Shown here piece after piece: positions 22,801 through 34,300 of a stretch of 64,000 nucleotides of DNA; the stretch's first letter is position 1, and the number at the start of each line of letters is the position of its first letter. The DNA is from Rhodosporidiobolus odoratus (taxonomy: Eukaryota > Basidiomycota > Microbotryomycetes > Sporidiobolales > Sporidiobolaceae): assembly GCA_034387635.1 (NCBI GenBank), contig JAOANU010000005.1, forward strand, positions 930,001-994,000, in the 5' to 3' direction. The position numbers and the translations under genes were made by a program. The notes beneath the pieces are model-generated. The model was not told where the DNA came from. It made no database searches and was given only the letters and a program-made list of their open reading frames with translations.

Positions 22801-23277
22801 CTGCCCCTTCCTCGTGGTCCTCCCCGTCCTGCGTACCCTCCTCGGCCATACTGCTGCTGCTGAGAACGGTCGTCTCCCGCGGTGCCATAATCCAAGGCTC
22901 CGTTGTAACCGACGAACCTCGCATTTCCGCTGGGTCCGGTCGGTGCAGACCCCGCCGAGCTGGAAGTGTAGGCTGATGACGAGGCGGTCGAGAACTCTCT
23001 GCCTTGAATCCTGGCTTGCTGTTCAAGTTGTTGCCGCTTCTTGTGAGATTCGAGTTCCTGCTCCTTCTTGTGTTCTACTTCCTGTGCGCGTTTCTGGAGT
23101 GCAAGTGCTTGACGTTCTTGCTTGGTGACAAACTTGGGCTGTGTACGGGGATGGTTAGTTGGTGTCGAGTGGAGTGGGGAGGAGAGAGGGAGGAGGAGGT
23201 ACTTTGGACTGTTGTTCCTTTTCGAGTTTCTGTTGTTGTAGTATAGCTTCTATGGACAATGGAGTCTTGGGTGGCAT
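19633..23277 (-). CDS. PRP28: DEAD-box RNA helicase Prp28 (DDX23 homologue), U5 snRNP / pre-B spliceosome
   Basis: Prp28 swaps U1 for U6 at the 5' splice site. The start [20 protein letters not shown] leads into a Lys/Glu/Gln helical region ([20 protein letters not shown]), then an RG-rich segment ([18 protein letters not shown]) and a Pro/Glu-rich linker. The helicase core has the family lead-in [14 protein letters not shown], the Q motif [16 protein letters not shown], motif I AETGSGKT, Ia PTRELAQQ, Ib [47 protein letters not shown] and [15 protein letters not shown]. The C-terminus [19 protein letters not shown] matches the Prp28 ending. The last intron (about 19786-19953) carries a 48 nt GA/CT microsatellite. 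The gene shares a 133 bp gap with a divergent splicing gene. Confidence 0.92.
19820..19867. repeat. (GA)n microsatellite in the last PRP28 intron
   Basis: This is an uninterrupted GA run of about 24 units on the plus strand, so it is (CT)n in the PRP28 transcript. It lies between the donor GTGCGTACC and the acceptor before CTACGACCTG. The intron is about three times the usual length here. Confidence 0.95.
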
Positions 23278-23410
23278 GACTGTAGCAAACCCCAAGCGAG
23301 TTGGGGGAGGTCAACAAGCAATACAGTATAATAAGTACAAGTCATTCTGGATCTCTCGTCCTCCGATCGCTGTTCCTTCCTTCTGACAGGCCAGTCCTGA
23401 CTTGTACCGC
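23278..23410. promoter_or_regulatory. Short bidirectional promoter of two spliceosome genes
   Basis: Only 133 bp separate the PRP28 ATG (minus) and the TFIP11-like ATG (plus). An AT-rich core AGTATAATAAGTAC lies near 23324, followed by CT-rich sequence (CTCTCGTCCTCCGATCGC) towards the plus gene. Shared expression is inferred from the geometry. Confidence 0.6.
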
Positions 23411-26400
23411 ATGGCCCGACGCAAGTCCCAGTTCAAAGACGACGGCGACTCATCCGGTGACTCTGCCGACTCGGACAACGACGATCACTCCTTCGACCCA
23501 GACGAACAAGCTGCCAACGATCTCTTTACAAACCCTTACGGCAACAGGGGAAAGAAGAGAACACGGGAACAACTACAGGAGGAAGCTACTTATGGCATCT
23601 GGGCTCACGAGGATGACAGCAATCAGAGAGGCCGAGGTCGAGGAGTGGGGGCTTCAGCAAACCGCTCGACCAGAAAGACAGACTACCTCAAGTAACTTGC
23701 CCTCTCTCTCTCTCTCTTGTACTTTCTGCTACCCCTTCGCTTGCGCTGACATCCGTGGCCGGAACAGGGGTCAATCGTTCGTTGCCGCCGGGTCAACACC
23801 CTCTTCTGCTCTCGCCAAAGACCAGCCCATAGACAACCTCGCACCCACCCTCGCCATACAAGCATCAGCAGAAGACGAACAAGACATCGCCATGGAACTC
23901 GGGTCCTCGTCCGAGGAAGAGGGACAAGATGACGAGGAAGAACGAGTTGAGCGAGAGGAGGACAACCAACCTGAATCAGCTGAGGACGACGACACTGCGG
24001 GTGACTCTGTCGAAGAAGCACAAGAAGACCTCCCCCCCATTCCCGGCCTTTCGGTCCCTCGACCTCGTTCTCCGACCCCTCCACCCCCTCCACGAGAAGA
24101 ACCAGGCGCTTCCCTCGCTTTCGCCCCTCGGGGCTTGGGCGCAGGACGAGGACGAGGACGAGGTGGGTTAGGCATGCGGATTGGGATCGGTGGTATTGGT
24201 TCCTCGACTGCTCCCCGCGCTGCACCGGTCTTCGCTTCATCCGGGTCCACCCTGTCGAGTGTACCTCCTTCTCAAGCTTCATCTCTGCCCTCTACTGCTG
24301 CGCCTTCATCCGGAGCGGCGTCGCCTTTCGAGGGCGCAGCTACGCCTCGAGCAGGTCTAGGTTCTGCAAGACCGGGGATCGGAAGTGGAAGTGCTGGAAT
24401 CGGGGCAGGAGGAAGGGGCGGTATCGGTAGCGGGTCGAGGCCGCAAGAGTCTGTCGTCGAAGCCCTGAGGAAGGAGGTCAACGGTCCAGCAGAGAGGGAA
24501 GGCGGAACCCAGACCGAACGGTTGAAGGAGGCTGAAGAGCCCGCGTCGACGCCGGGCCAAGAACGTCGGTCTTTCCTCCCTACCCCCTCCTCCTCCTCAG
24601 CGAAACCGTCCTTCCTCCCTGCCTCGGCCGCCGCCGTCCCAAAATCCAAACTCTCAGCGACGGAAACTCGCCACTTTGCTAGCCTGGCCAGTTCCGGCTC
24701 GATCGGTATGAAGATGCTCGAAAAGATGGGGTGGCAGAGTGGGACGGGGTTGGGGAGGGAACGACAGGGTATCGTCACCCCTGTAGGAGAGGGACAGAAA
24801 TTGAGGAAGAAAGGAGAGGGAATCAGGGCGGGAGAGAGGAGTAAGGGTGCGTTGGAGGAGGAGAAGCGGAGGTGCGTGACTTTTTTTATTCCCCCTCTTT
24901 TGCCCCTTTGCTGGACGTTTCCAGTGTGCAGCTGACCTTCTTGCTCTCCGCAGGACTGGTGACAAAGACACTTCTGGTGATACGGCCACCGATGCTGCCG
25001 CACGGGCCGAAGCAAAGCATCAGAAACACGCCTCGGCATGGCAATCTTCCAAACCGAAGAAGGAGAAGAAGAACAAGGTCGAGTACAAGAGCTACGAGGA
25101 GTTGCTAGCAGAGCAGGAAGGGGAAGGTGGGTATCAACAGCAGGAATTGCTGGTCGACCTCACCGGACAGGCAGTGCGTTTCAAACTCGTCCCCTTCGCT
25201 CTACTCTTCTCTTAATCAAGTAGGGTGTACGAGACTGACCGACGCGACGACCGGGTCATTCAACGCTGTACAGCTCCCTTCCCAATCCCTTTCCTCCCTC
25301 CCCACCTCCCTCCACGGCTCCGCCTCCGCCGACCCTACCCGCCTTCCCGAACTGCGCCACAACCTCACCCTCCTCACCTCTACCCTCTCGTCTCAACTCC
25401 GTTCCCTCGCTCGAGAAGGCGCAGGGGTAGCCCAGCGGAGAGCGTATCTCGCGAAGGAGGAGGAACGGGTTCGTGTCAAGGTGGAGGAGCAAGGGAGGAA
25501 GGTGAGACGGTTGGAGGGGGTTATGCGACACGTCAAAAGGGTCAAGGAATTGGGGGATGAGGCGGCTGAGGTGCTGGGGCTTCTAGAGTCGCAGGGACAA
25601 GGGGAGATTGAGCCTAAGGAGGTGTTGGGCAGGTTTGAGGAGACGTTTGGAGAGTTGAGTGGAGTTTATGAGAGGGAGTATGAGGAGATGGGGTTGGATG
25701 AGGTGGTTGTGGCGGCTTTGACGCCTCTAGTATGTGGCTCTCTTTACCTTCTTCCCCTGGACGCCCTGGTGAATACAGCAACCTCCTGAGCGTTCTTTAC
25801 CTGCAGCTCCGCCGCCTCTGGCTTTACTGGGACCCGCTCACCTCCCCATTTTACACCGTTCCGACCCTCCTTCGCTTCCGCAAACTCTTCCTTATCGATG
25901 CCGCTCCACCCGATGCACTACTCGCCCCTTCGAACGATCCGTACGAGGAAGAGGAGAGGTTGGCGATGCTTAGGAAGAGGGCAATGGAGAGGAGTATGAC
26001 GCCGTATGAGAGTTTGATGTGGGGGGTGTGGGTGCCTAAAGTTAGATCGGCTATCAAGTGAGTCTCGTACTTAATACGTTGCGACGGCCCGTTACGTAGC
26101 AGGAAGGGCAATCGATGGACCGGATGTTGTACCCTCACTGACACGCCGTCTTTCCTTACCCTGTGCAGCAACGTCTGGCACCCGACTAACCCTACTCCAG
26201 CCGTCAACCTCTACACCTCCTGGTCTCCCCTCCTCCCCTCCTTCCTCCGCGACAACCTCCTGAACCAACTCATCCTCCCCAAACTCATCACGTCCGTTGG
26301 CGAATGGTCCGTCACTTCCTACAAACGAGGCGAACTGCCACCTTTGCATCAGATTGTATTTCCTTGGCTTGAGGTTGCGGGTGAAGGTCGGATGGAGGGG

Positions 26401-27514
26401 GTTGTGGAAGAGGCTAGAAGGAAGGTCAGAGGGTGGGTTAAGACTGGGTGGAAAGCTAGGGAGGGGGTACCAAAAGGGTTGGAGGTCTGGAAGGAGGTGC
26501 GTCGACCGCTTCTTGTCTATATGCCGACGTTCTTCCACCGGCACTAGTAGGCAGTGTTCAGGCTGACTCGTTCTGCACGCAGGCCTTCCCGCGAAGCGAC
26601 TGGGACTCCCTCCTCCTTCGCCACGTTCTCCCCCCTCTCGGCGCCCAACTTCGCAACTCCTTCACTGTCAACCCGCGGCAACAAGACCTCGCACCACTCG
26701 AAGCCGTGCTCGCCTGGAAACCCTTGTTGCGAAGCAGCATGCTCAGTCAGTTACTCGAGGCCGAGCTTTTCCCCAAATGGGGAGATGCACTTTATACTTG
26801 GCTCAGGGCCGAACCGAATCTGGAACAGGTTGCAGAGTGGTATGTTGCTTCCGTACTCTTTCCTGCTTTTCCCTTGTCCTCGGCTTGGTCGACTAGAGAA
26901 GCAAAAAGCTGCGTACTGACTTGACAACTTGGCATTGTGCAGGTACTCGTGGTGGAAGAGCTACTTCTCCGAGGACGTCGTTGCGCTTTCGGGCGTGGCG
27001 AGGGGGTTCAGAAAGGGACTGGACTTGATGAACCAGGCAATGTCGCTCGGCGAAGATGCGAAGTACCGGTGCGGCCTTTCTCCTGCTTTGACCTGATACC
27101 TATCAACGCAGAGGCTCACATCCTTATTTACCCTCCTGCAGCCTCAAAAAGCCCGACTTTTCGCCCAAACATGGACCTTCCTCCACTTCCACCTCAGCTG
27201 CCAATTCTCCTCGTCCTACTTCTTCCCGTCGTCCCGCCGCCCCCCCGCCCGCCGCTCCCCCCACCACAATCGACGACATCTCCTTCCGCACCGTGGTCGA
27301 AGATCTCTGTTCCGCATCCAATCTCGTCTTCCTCCCGACGGGTAAAGTTACGGGCAAGGGTCAGCAGTTGTTCAAGGTTTCGAAGGGGATTGAGGGGAGG
27401 GGGGGAGTTACGGTTTATCTGGAGGATGATGTCGTTTGGCTATTGGGGAAGGATGGGGAGTTTGAACCGGTCGGGGTTGAGGAGATGGTACGGAGAGCGG
27501 GAGGGGGCAAGTAA
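23411..27514 (+). CDS. TFIP11/Ntr1 (Spp382)-like G-patch spliceosome disassembly factor
   Basis: These proteins use a G-patch to activate the DEAH helicase Prp43 and release the excised lariat. The start MARRKSQFKDDGDSSGDSAD leads to the TIP_N signature REQLQEEATYGIWAHEDD. Acidic and Pro/Ser-rich sequence follows. The G-patch (MKMLEKMGWQSGTGLGRERQ) sits near residue 430. After a Lys-rich stretch (KEKKNKVEYKSYEELLAEQ) comes the GC-factor-like helical region with WHPTNPTPAVNLYTSW and LLPSFLRDNLLNQLILPKL. The C-terminal part has WYSWWKSYF-type sequence and a last domain with LCSASNLVFLPTGKVTGKGQ and GVTVYLEDDVVWLLG, as in TFIP11. Total length is about 1,000-1,100 residues over about ten exons, close to the metazoan and fungal homologues. 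Confidence 0.85.
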
Positions 27515-27843
27515 CCATGGAGGTGATTTTGAGTTTACTGCTCGGAAAGCGGTTCTTCTCTGTACCCTGTCTCTCAGAACCTCAGTATGCTCTGCACAAG
27601 GCTGGTTTAGGGAAGCATTGCCGCGCCGAAACGGAAACCATCGCGAGTTGGACGTCGTTTTCCTCCTTTTCCGCTTCTACTGGAAGTCGACTACCGCAAA
27701 ACACTTGCTTGACCAGTCAGGACGATGCAGAAGACTACAAACACGCTAGACAACGGGATGGGCTGCTTGTGCGTGCTCTATCCCGGCTTCCACGTTCTTA
27801 TCACCGACTCACTCTCGCCCTCTTTCGCAGCTCTCTCCCCGGT
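27515..27843. other. Tandem spacer and leader of the unrecognised gene at 27844
   Basis: This 329 bp region lies between two plus-strand genes. The frame starting at 27517 continues into the next gene, but its N-terminal sequence is not convincing as protein. No other feature was seen. Confidence 0.4.
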
Positions 27844-29470
27844 ATGGGGCGTATGGCAGCGCCGTCACCGTCTCTTGCACCCAAACCAGAGGGGCTCGAA
27901 GTTCTTGAGCTGCTCACGGACGACGACGGAGACAGCGACGACGAGGTGTTGGAATTTATCGAGGTCACCGGCAAGCGGGCACTGCAAGTCTCTTCTTCAT
28001 ACTTAGACGAAGGCTGGCTTCAGGACTCGCTGAGTTGTTGCTCCCGAACAGCCTACCCGTCCTCACGCTAGACGACGACGACTCGGAGCCTTCCGAACCT
28101 GAACCCGAAGATTCGGATGAGGAAGAGGCAGAACCGTCAGTCGCCCCTTTTCAGTACACACTAACACAATACTGAGCATGCGCTGTGTGTAGAAGGTCTG
28201 CCTATCACTTGAGCACACCGGCGACTTCACCGTCGCCCGGACCGTCAGTAATGGAGGAGGATGAGCATGTGAAGCCGGTCGTTGAGCAGGACGGGCCGTG
28301 AGTTGCCGTTTTCTGAACTCGAAGATAAGCACTGTACTGATGGTGCATCTCCCCCTAGTCGTCGTTCAAATCGGAAGAGGCCATCCGTGGAATACGCTGA
28401 GGAGAAGAAGCCAAAGGTGACCAAGTGGGCTTTGCCTTTGTTTGTTCGACATGAGGCATAGCTGACGAGTTGCGCCAGTACAGACGTAACATTCGCTCGA
28501 AAGCCCCGCATGCCGAGGTGAAGGCTCGCGTCAAGAAGGCGGAAGACGACGACAAAAAGGACGTCAAGCCCAAAGTCAAGCCAGAAGAGCCAACTGAGGA
28601 GGAGCTGAAGGAGGCGTGGGATGTGAGTGAGACCACTCCCTCCTCATCGTTCAGCTGCTTATTTACGCTGTTTGCACAGAATCAAGACGATCGGCCAGAT
28701 TACCTGTGTCGACCCGGTTTCAACTTGCTCGACGCGGACACCTATGCCCTGATTCCTGAGCTCAACCCGCAAGACCCATCGATTGCGAGGCTCTGCCAGG
28801 AGCCGACATTCAAGCGGAAGCATTTGGGGGGTCCGCCTCAAGACACAATCTGGCATTACAATGCGGACGTTGGCAAGGTAAGTCTTGCCCGACTTGTTGC
28901 CCTCGTCAGGATGCCGATCGATCTTTGCCTGTACAGCGTCAAGCAGCCGGTTACACGACAACCCGCTTGTGTCTGCTCAAGGAATTGCAGCTCGGCATCA
29001 GCACTCCTGGCAAACCTTTCGTCAAAACCACGTCAGTCCATGATTGGAAAGCCAGTCTCGATAAGGACGACGCTGTCTTCGTACGCCTCAAGGCGAACCC
29101 AGCCGCTTGGGCTGCCTTCGGGCTCTACAAGACGGTCTACAGTGGTCGCGCACTCGATGGCGAATTCAACAGCCTCCCCGGGCACAAACAGCGCTTAATC
29201 ATCGATATCATGCTCAAGTACCTCAAAGCGAAGAACACTAGCTTCACCCCTTTCCTCTTTGGCGAATGCTTCATCCCCGACCCAAACACCGACGAACCCC
29301 GTCCGATCCTCGAGATGTACAAATCAGTCTCAGATGACGCTTGCCGTAGCTTCATACGCGGCTGGTTGGAAGACAACACCGGCTTGAGGATTGGATACGA
29401 TCTATCAGTTTATGCCGGCGACAACGAAGACGAACTTGCGAAGTGCAGGGCGGTCAGGGATGCGAATTAG
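27844..29470 (+). CDS. Unrecognised nuclear-type protein, family member A (paralogue of the gene at 51960)
   Basis: The chosen start gives MGRMAAPSPSLAPKPEGLEV, followed by very acidic sequence (ELLTDDDGDSDDEVLEFIE; DDDDSEPSEPEPEDSDEEE) and a Lys-rich linker (PKVKPEEPTEEELKEAWD). The C-terminal half looks globular: GFNLLDADTYALIPELNPQD, then GKPFVKTTSVHDWKASLDKD, NPAAWAAFGLYKTVYSGRAL and SLPGHKQRLIIDIMLKYLKA, ending YDLSVYAGDNEDELAKCRAV. The same order recurs in the gene at 51960 (GFNLFDPETFDSIQELN; PGKPMIWTTTSDHF; WKAYGK; YAVMRFKRVDEAELADC), so the two are paralogues. The fold resembles what I remember of the basidiomycete DUF6697 domain, but this is unchecked. Seven exons are proposed, and the early splice sites and the start are uncertain. 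No function is assigned. Confidence 0.6.
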
Positions 29471-29617
29471 GCTGGCGATCATACGGGCGCGGATTCAGGT
29501 TGGGAGGTGGGTAAGCACAACACTGGCTCGAGGATTAGGTACGACTTGGCAGTCTACGCTGGCGACAACGAAAAGGAGATTGCAAGGTGCAGGGCGGTCA
29601 GGGATGCGGAATAGGCT
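29357..29617 (+). repeat. Imperfect tandem repeat of the terminal coding segment, offset 144 bp
   Basis: The last about 115 bases of the gene ending at 29470 recur just downstream (about 29491-29617). Both copies end in GCGGTCAGGGATGCG, one codon, TAG and GCTG. The offset between the two stop codons (29468-29470 and 29612-29614) is 144 bp, so the second copy is in the same frame with no other stop between. Copy 2 reads YDLAVYAGDNEKEIARCRAV, against YDLSVYAGDNEDELAKCRAV in copy 1. Confidence 0.85.
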
Positions 29618-30010
29618 GAAGACTCAACGATGGCGCAGTTGTGCAGTGGAAGTAAAGGTGAGAGTCTCATTTCTTGCTTTCGCTCTCGTGCTTCATTCCG
29701 ACGAGACTGACGGGTTGATGTTGAGCAGCTTGCGAGGCGAAGGCGAAGATATCAAACGTGGTCAGTCAGTAGAATACTCCCGTGCAATACCAGGCCGCTC
29801 CCAGGCCATGCAGTACCAGCCGTGCTACAGTCTCTCTCGTCAAGTGCGCAGCGCAAGGCGCAAGACGATCAGGTCATAGTGACGCCGAACTATCCTCGCT
29901 GGATCTTCATACACGTGCCTTGCCTGCTCCGCGCTGGATAGGACCGCTTCAGGGCTGTCCCTCTTGTTCTCCTGAATCCGTGTGAGACCCATGCTTACTG
30001 CAGACTGCTC
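29618..30010. other. Convergent 3' intergenic region
   Basis: This region follows the duplicated tail and precedes the stop of the minus-strand cysteine-rich protein. No gene or RNA was recognised. Confidence 0.45.
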
Positions 30011-31061
30011 CTAATATTTCTCATACAGCGTCTCCTGGCTATCCCCCGACCAAGACCACCCCCTTTCCTTCCTCTCCTGCCTCTCGACCTGCTCCATCTG
30101 CATCCTCAACAGCGTCTGCTCCAACCAAACCCTTTTCCTCTCGATCCGACCCAAATCCCGTCGCGTCCTCCCTTCCTTCAACAACCACCACACGAATCCG
30201 CCCATGATTCCGAGTACGATCAAAGTGCAGACGACTGTCACCCCCGGTGGTGTCGAATGAGCGGGGTCGAAGACGGTCGTACAACGTCCATTGGTCGCGC
30301 AGATGGATGAAAGGCAGGAGCGATCGGAGTTACAGGTAGATTGGGCGGGAAGACGAGGGGTACAGGTAAGGCTGGTAGGATCGCAGTACATGCCCCTAAG
30401 GCAGTTGTCTCGAGTCGCGACGTCTGAATAGGCGGTTCTGCAGGGACAAGAGGGGTGAGGATGTGTAGTGATAGCAAGCTGAGAAGGTCAGAGGAGATGG
30501 GAAACGCACCCGTCTGAGGCATAGCCCGTGTAGACTGTGCTTGATACCAGACAAGCCTGTCCTAGCAGCGCATTGGCGTACGTACAGTGCTGGTTGAGGC
30601 AGATTGCGCCGTTGACGTTTGTCGGATCCGCCAGTTGCTTCTGAAGTGCCGGATCTGGCGGCGGCTCGCAGGCGTCTACGGAAAGATATGGTCAGTCTGC
30701 CCCAATCCCGATCCCAATGAGCGCGCTTACCGTCTCGATTCAGCTCGCATGGCCCATCTAGTGGCACCAAAGGCTGACATCCATTTCCCTGATCCGGGCA
30801 AAACTTGGTCGTTCCGCACCTCGGCGGCAACGTCGTGTTCCCCCACCCGAACGGAAATTCGTCCTTCCTACATGCCCTATCTGCACATGTCCCGCTGGTT
30901 GCGCCAGCATCCGCCGAACAGAATTGGGTAGTGTTGCAGTCGGAAGAGAAGTCGAGGGTGAGGGTGTTGATTTGGTCATTGGCGGGGTTGCAGGCTTGCT
31001 GAGCGAGGGTGAAGAGCGCGCCGGATAGTAACAGTACGCCGAGTTCGAATGGTAGTAGCAT
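30011..31061 (-). CDS. Secreted-side cysteine-rich single-pass membrane protein, unrecognised
   Basis: Three exons encode about 310 residues. The N-terminus MLLPFELGVLLLSGALFTLA is a clear signal peptide. The ectodomain has many paired cysteines (QACNPANDQ, DCNTTQFC, GTCADRAC, KFCPDQGNGCQPL, GPCELNRD, GAICLNQHCTYAN, DNCLRGMYCDPTSLTC, STCNSDRSCLSSIC). A single membrane segment follows (VTVVCTLIVLGIMGGFVWWL). The tail is a basic, Gln/Glu-rich cytosolic helix (RRDLGRIERKRVWLEQTLLR). No family was recognised. The layout suggests a type I cell-surface or secretory-pathway protein. Its stop codon side faces the paralogue A gene, and its start is 262 bp from the stop of an ABC transporter on the same strand. 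Confidence 0.7.
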
Positions 31062-31323
31062 GATGTGAGAGCGAAAAGAGCAGCAAGACCGCAAGTCGAA
31101 TGAAACGGCGAATTCGGTTTTCGACCGATGTTGGGTGAACACCACCGAGGCGTTCTTTGACAGCTGAAGACACAGCAGCTCGACGTCCTTAATCGAGGGT
31201 CTTCGGGAAGACATGGCGATTACAAGAAGAGGAGCAAGTACCTAAACATACAAAGGTCTTCCAGCGCCCTTCTACTTTCGTGAGGCGCCTCCTTCTCTAT
31301 CTTCTCTGGATAGTTCACAGCGC

Positions 31324-34300
31324 CTACCTGCGCTCCCGCACAAACAAGACGAGCGAGACGTAAGAGAGGATGATGAAGGTGCCGAAGCAGCCGGCGAGAA
31401 GGGTAACGTCGGGGAACCAGAAGGCCTGAGGAACTCGTAATCGGATCAGTGGCGAGTCGGAAGGAGAAGGGAAGAGAGCGCACCTGGGCTCTGAAGCCAA
31501 ACATGCTCAGAATGGTCGCAGCCGGAACCTCGATATCAACGCCGTCTGTAGGGAAAAGTTGCAGCATTAGCACTTTTTCCACGTCTCCATTAGACCAGAG
31601 TTCAAACTCACATCGGTGGTCCTTGAGCTGCAAGTATCGCACTTCGTTAACAAGCAGCGCTTCGAACGCGGCGTGGAAGAACGAGAACGTCTCGAGCCAT
31701 TGCAGGAACCATGGCAGCTTGTCACGGTTGATGAGGAGGCCGGCGAAGAGGAGGCTGTAGGAGACGGGAACAGTCAGTATACTCCCACTAAGAGGAGGCA
31801 CGGAAGATAAGGCAGACTGACTTGAAGAGCATGACAAGACTGCCAACCAAATTGGCAACTCCGGCATTTTTGATCAGGATGCTCAAGAGCAGGACGACGC
31901 TCGATGCCGAGAGGTTGAAGAGGACGAGAACGAGGATGAACCGCCAGAACGATGTCACCTCGGGCACTAGACCCACAGGGGCGTACACGATGGCGCCAAA
32001 GACGAAAGCGGGAATGACCCGCAAAGGGATGATGTCGAAGAGGAGCTTGGCGCAGAAATAGGTGAGGGGGTTGTAGTACCCGTTGGCACGTTCCCGGGTA
32101 AACAGGAGACGCTCGGAGGAGAAAGTCGACAGGGTGGTAAGGCAGCCGAAGCCGAAGAGAGCGAGGGCGAAGAAGATGAGGCCCATGCGATTCTGAAAGC
32201 CAGGGATGTCGAGCGTGAGACCGTGGAACAGGAAGGCGCAGATGCCTGAGAAGACAAGGAGAAGTCAGCTAGGCGAGAGAGACTCGACGTAGAGGGAGAA
32301 CGCACCGGCGGCGATGACGGCCACAGCATAGTGCGACAGCATCAGCATCGGATCACGGTAGAGATTCTTGAAGGCTCGACCACTGAGGATCGTGAACTGC
32401 GTCCACCAGCTCGCTCGCTTGTAGTTTCGCAGAGAAATGTTACCGGCGCTTCCGGTTGCAACGGCTGCATTCTTCGCTGCCGTAATCTCCGACTGCGTCT
32501 GCAGCGAGACTGAGCTGGCAGTGAACTCTTCGACCAGGCGAGTAAGGTGAGGCGGAAGGGTGGGCTGAATGGGCGATGTTCGGCCGGAGGAAGAAGTGAA
32601 GAAGCGCTTGAGCGGCGAGCCAAAGACTGATCCATTACGAGTCTCCAGCTCGGTCTCGTCGGCGATAGAGGAGTCGGCGGTGTTGGTGCGAGTGTGGCGA
32701 GCGGTCCCCAGCTCTGGATCCCGGCGGTCGGCTGGAACCTCATCGCTGGCTTCCAGCTGGATGAGAGCCTCTTGCACTGACCCTTGCGAAGATGTAGACT
32801 TCTCATTCTGCATGGTGACGTCGACTGCGTGCATGAGGATTCAGTCAGCTTAAACGGGTGAGGATTGAGAGGAAAGAACGAACTGAGGTAGTCGGCGATG
32901 TTGTAACCCGGGGGGCAGGGCGACCCAATACCCTCGAAGTAGGCCTGACTGGCGTCAGCCTTGCCCGAATACACGACCTTGCCCTTGGCGAGCAGGACGA
33001 GCTTATCGAAGAGCGCAACGATGTTCGACTGCGGCTGGTGAATAGTGAAGACTACGGTACGCTTGTAGTTCCTCGCTAGTTGGGCGAGCGATTCCACAAC
33101 ATTGAAGGCGTTGTAAGAGTCGAGTCCTGACGGGTAACAAAGATCAGTTAATCGCGGAGAAAGTGGGCTGAGCGATCGAAACGCACCTGAGGTCGGTTCA
33201 TCCAAGAACAGGATGGAAGGCGAAGTTACGAGCTCGCAAGCGATAGAGACGCGTCTCTTCTCACCGCCCGAAATACTCCTGTGTCCGCTCTCTCCAATCC
33301 TGCTGTCCCGAATACTCAATATCCCCAACTCATGCATCGTCTCAAGCGTCCTCATCCGCTTGTCCTCAAACGACATGTCCTTCGGCAATCGCAGGAGGGC
33401 GGAATAGAGCACCGTTTCGTAGACTGTGAGCGTGCCCATGAGGGTGTCCTCCTGATCAACGAATCCGACGACGCGGCGGTACTCCGCATCAGGGACTTTG
33501 CGACCGTTGACGAGGATCTCGCCACTGACCGAACCTCGCTTGGCTTTGCGAGCGAGAAGGTCGAGGAAGGTCGACTTGCCGGCGCCGGATGCACCGAGAA
33601 CCGCCATGATCTCGCCAGGCTGGACAGCGCCCGAAATCGAGTCGAGGACGCGACGGCCGTTAGGCAAGTCGTAGGAAAGGTCGGAGAATTGGAGAGCGGC
33701 GGAAATGTGGTCTTCGAGGAGGGACTTGCTGGCGTCTGCGTCGCCGTTGCCGTTCATCGGCAGGCGGATGCGCCCGCCCAAGAAAGAATACTCGACGGCG
33801 GTACTGCCGCGGCCGAGGTACCAGAAGACTGTTTGGATACTCGTGAGCGCCGGTGCGACAGACGTGAGATTAAAGAGAAAGCAGGAACACACGGAAAAGA
33901 CCAAGCAGCAGAACGCCGACGACGGTTACAATGCTGATCACGACCCAAGTTCGACTGTTTGGCTTAGGCGGACGCTGCGGGGCACAGATCAGCCCTGACA
34001 CACGGGAAAGCAGAGGAGCAGAACGATACGTACAACAAAGCCTGGGACGTCGCTCGCCCTCAAGCACTCCCCGGAAGAGCACTTGAGCGTGATATGCGTG
34101 TCGCCGAATATATCGTTGATAAGCTGGTTCATGGCGGGTTCCTCGAAGACGCTCTGCTGTCCAGTATGCGAGGTGAACTTGCCGGGGCCCTTGATCTCCT
34201 CCGTGAGGAAGTCGGAGATGTCTAGCAAAGAAGCACCGTCGGCGAAGGCGAAAAAAGGTTTGAGGATATAACGCACCGACGCTGCCGTCTTCGCCACAGA

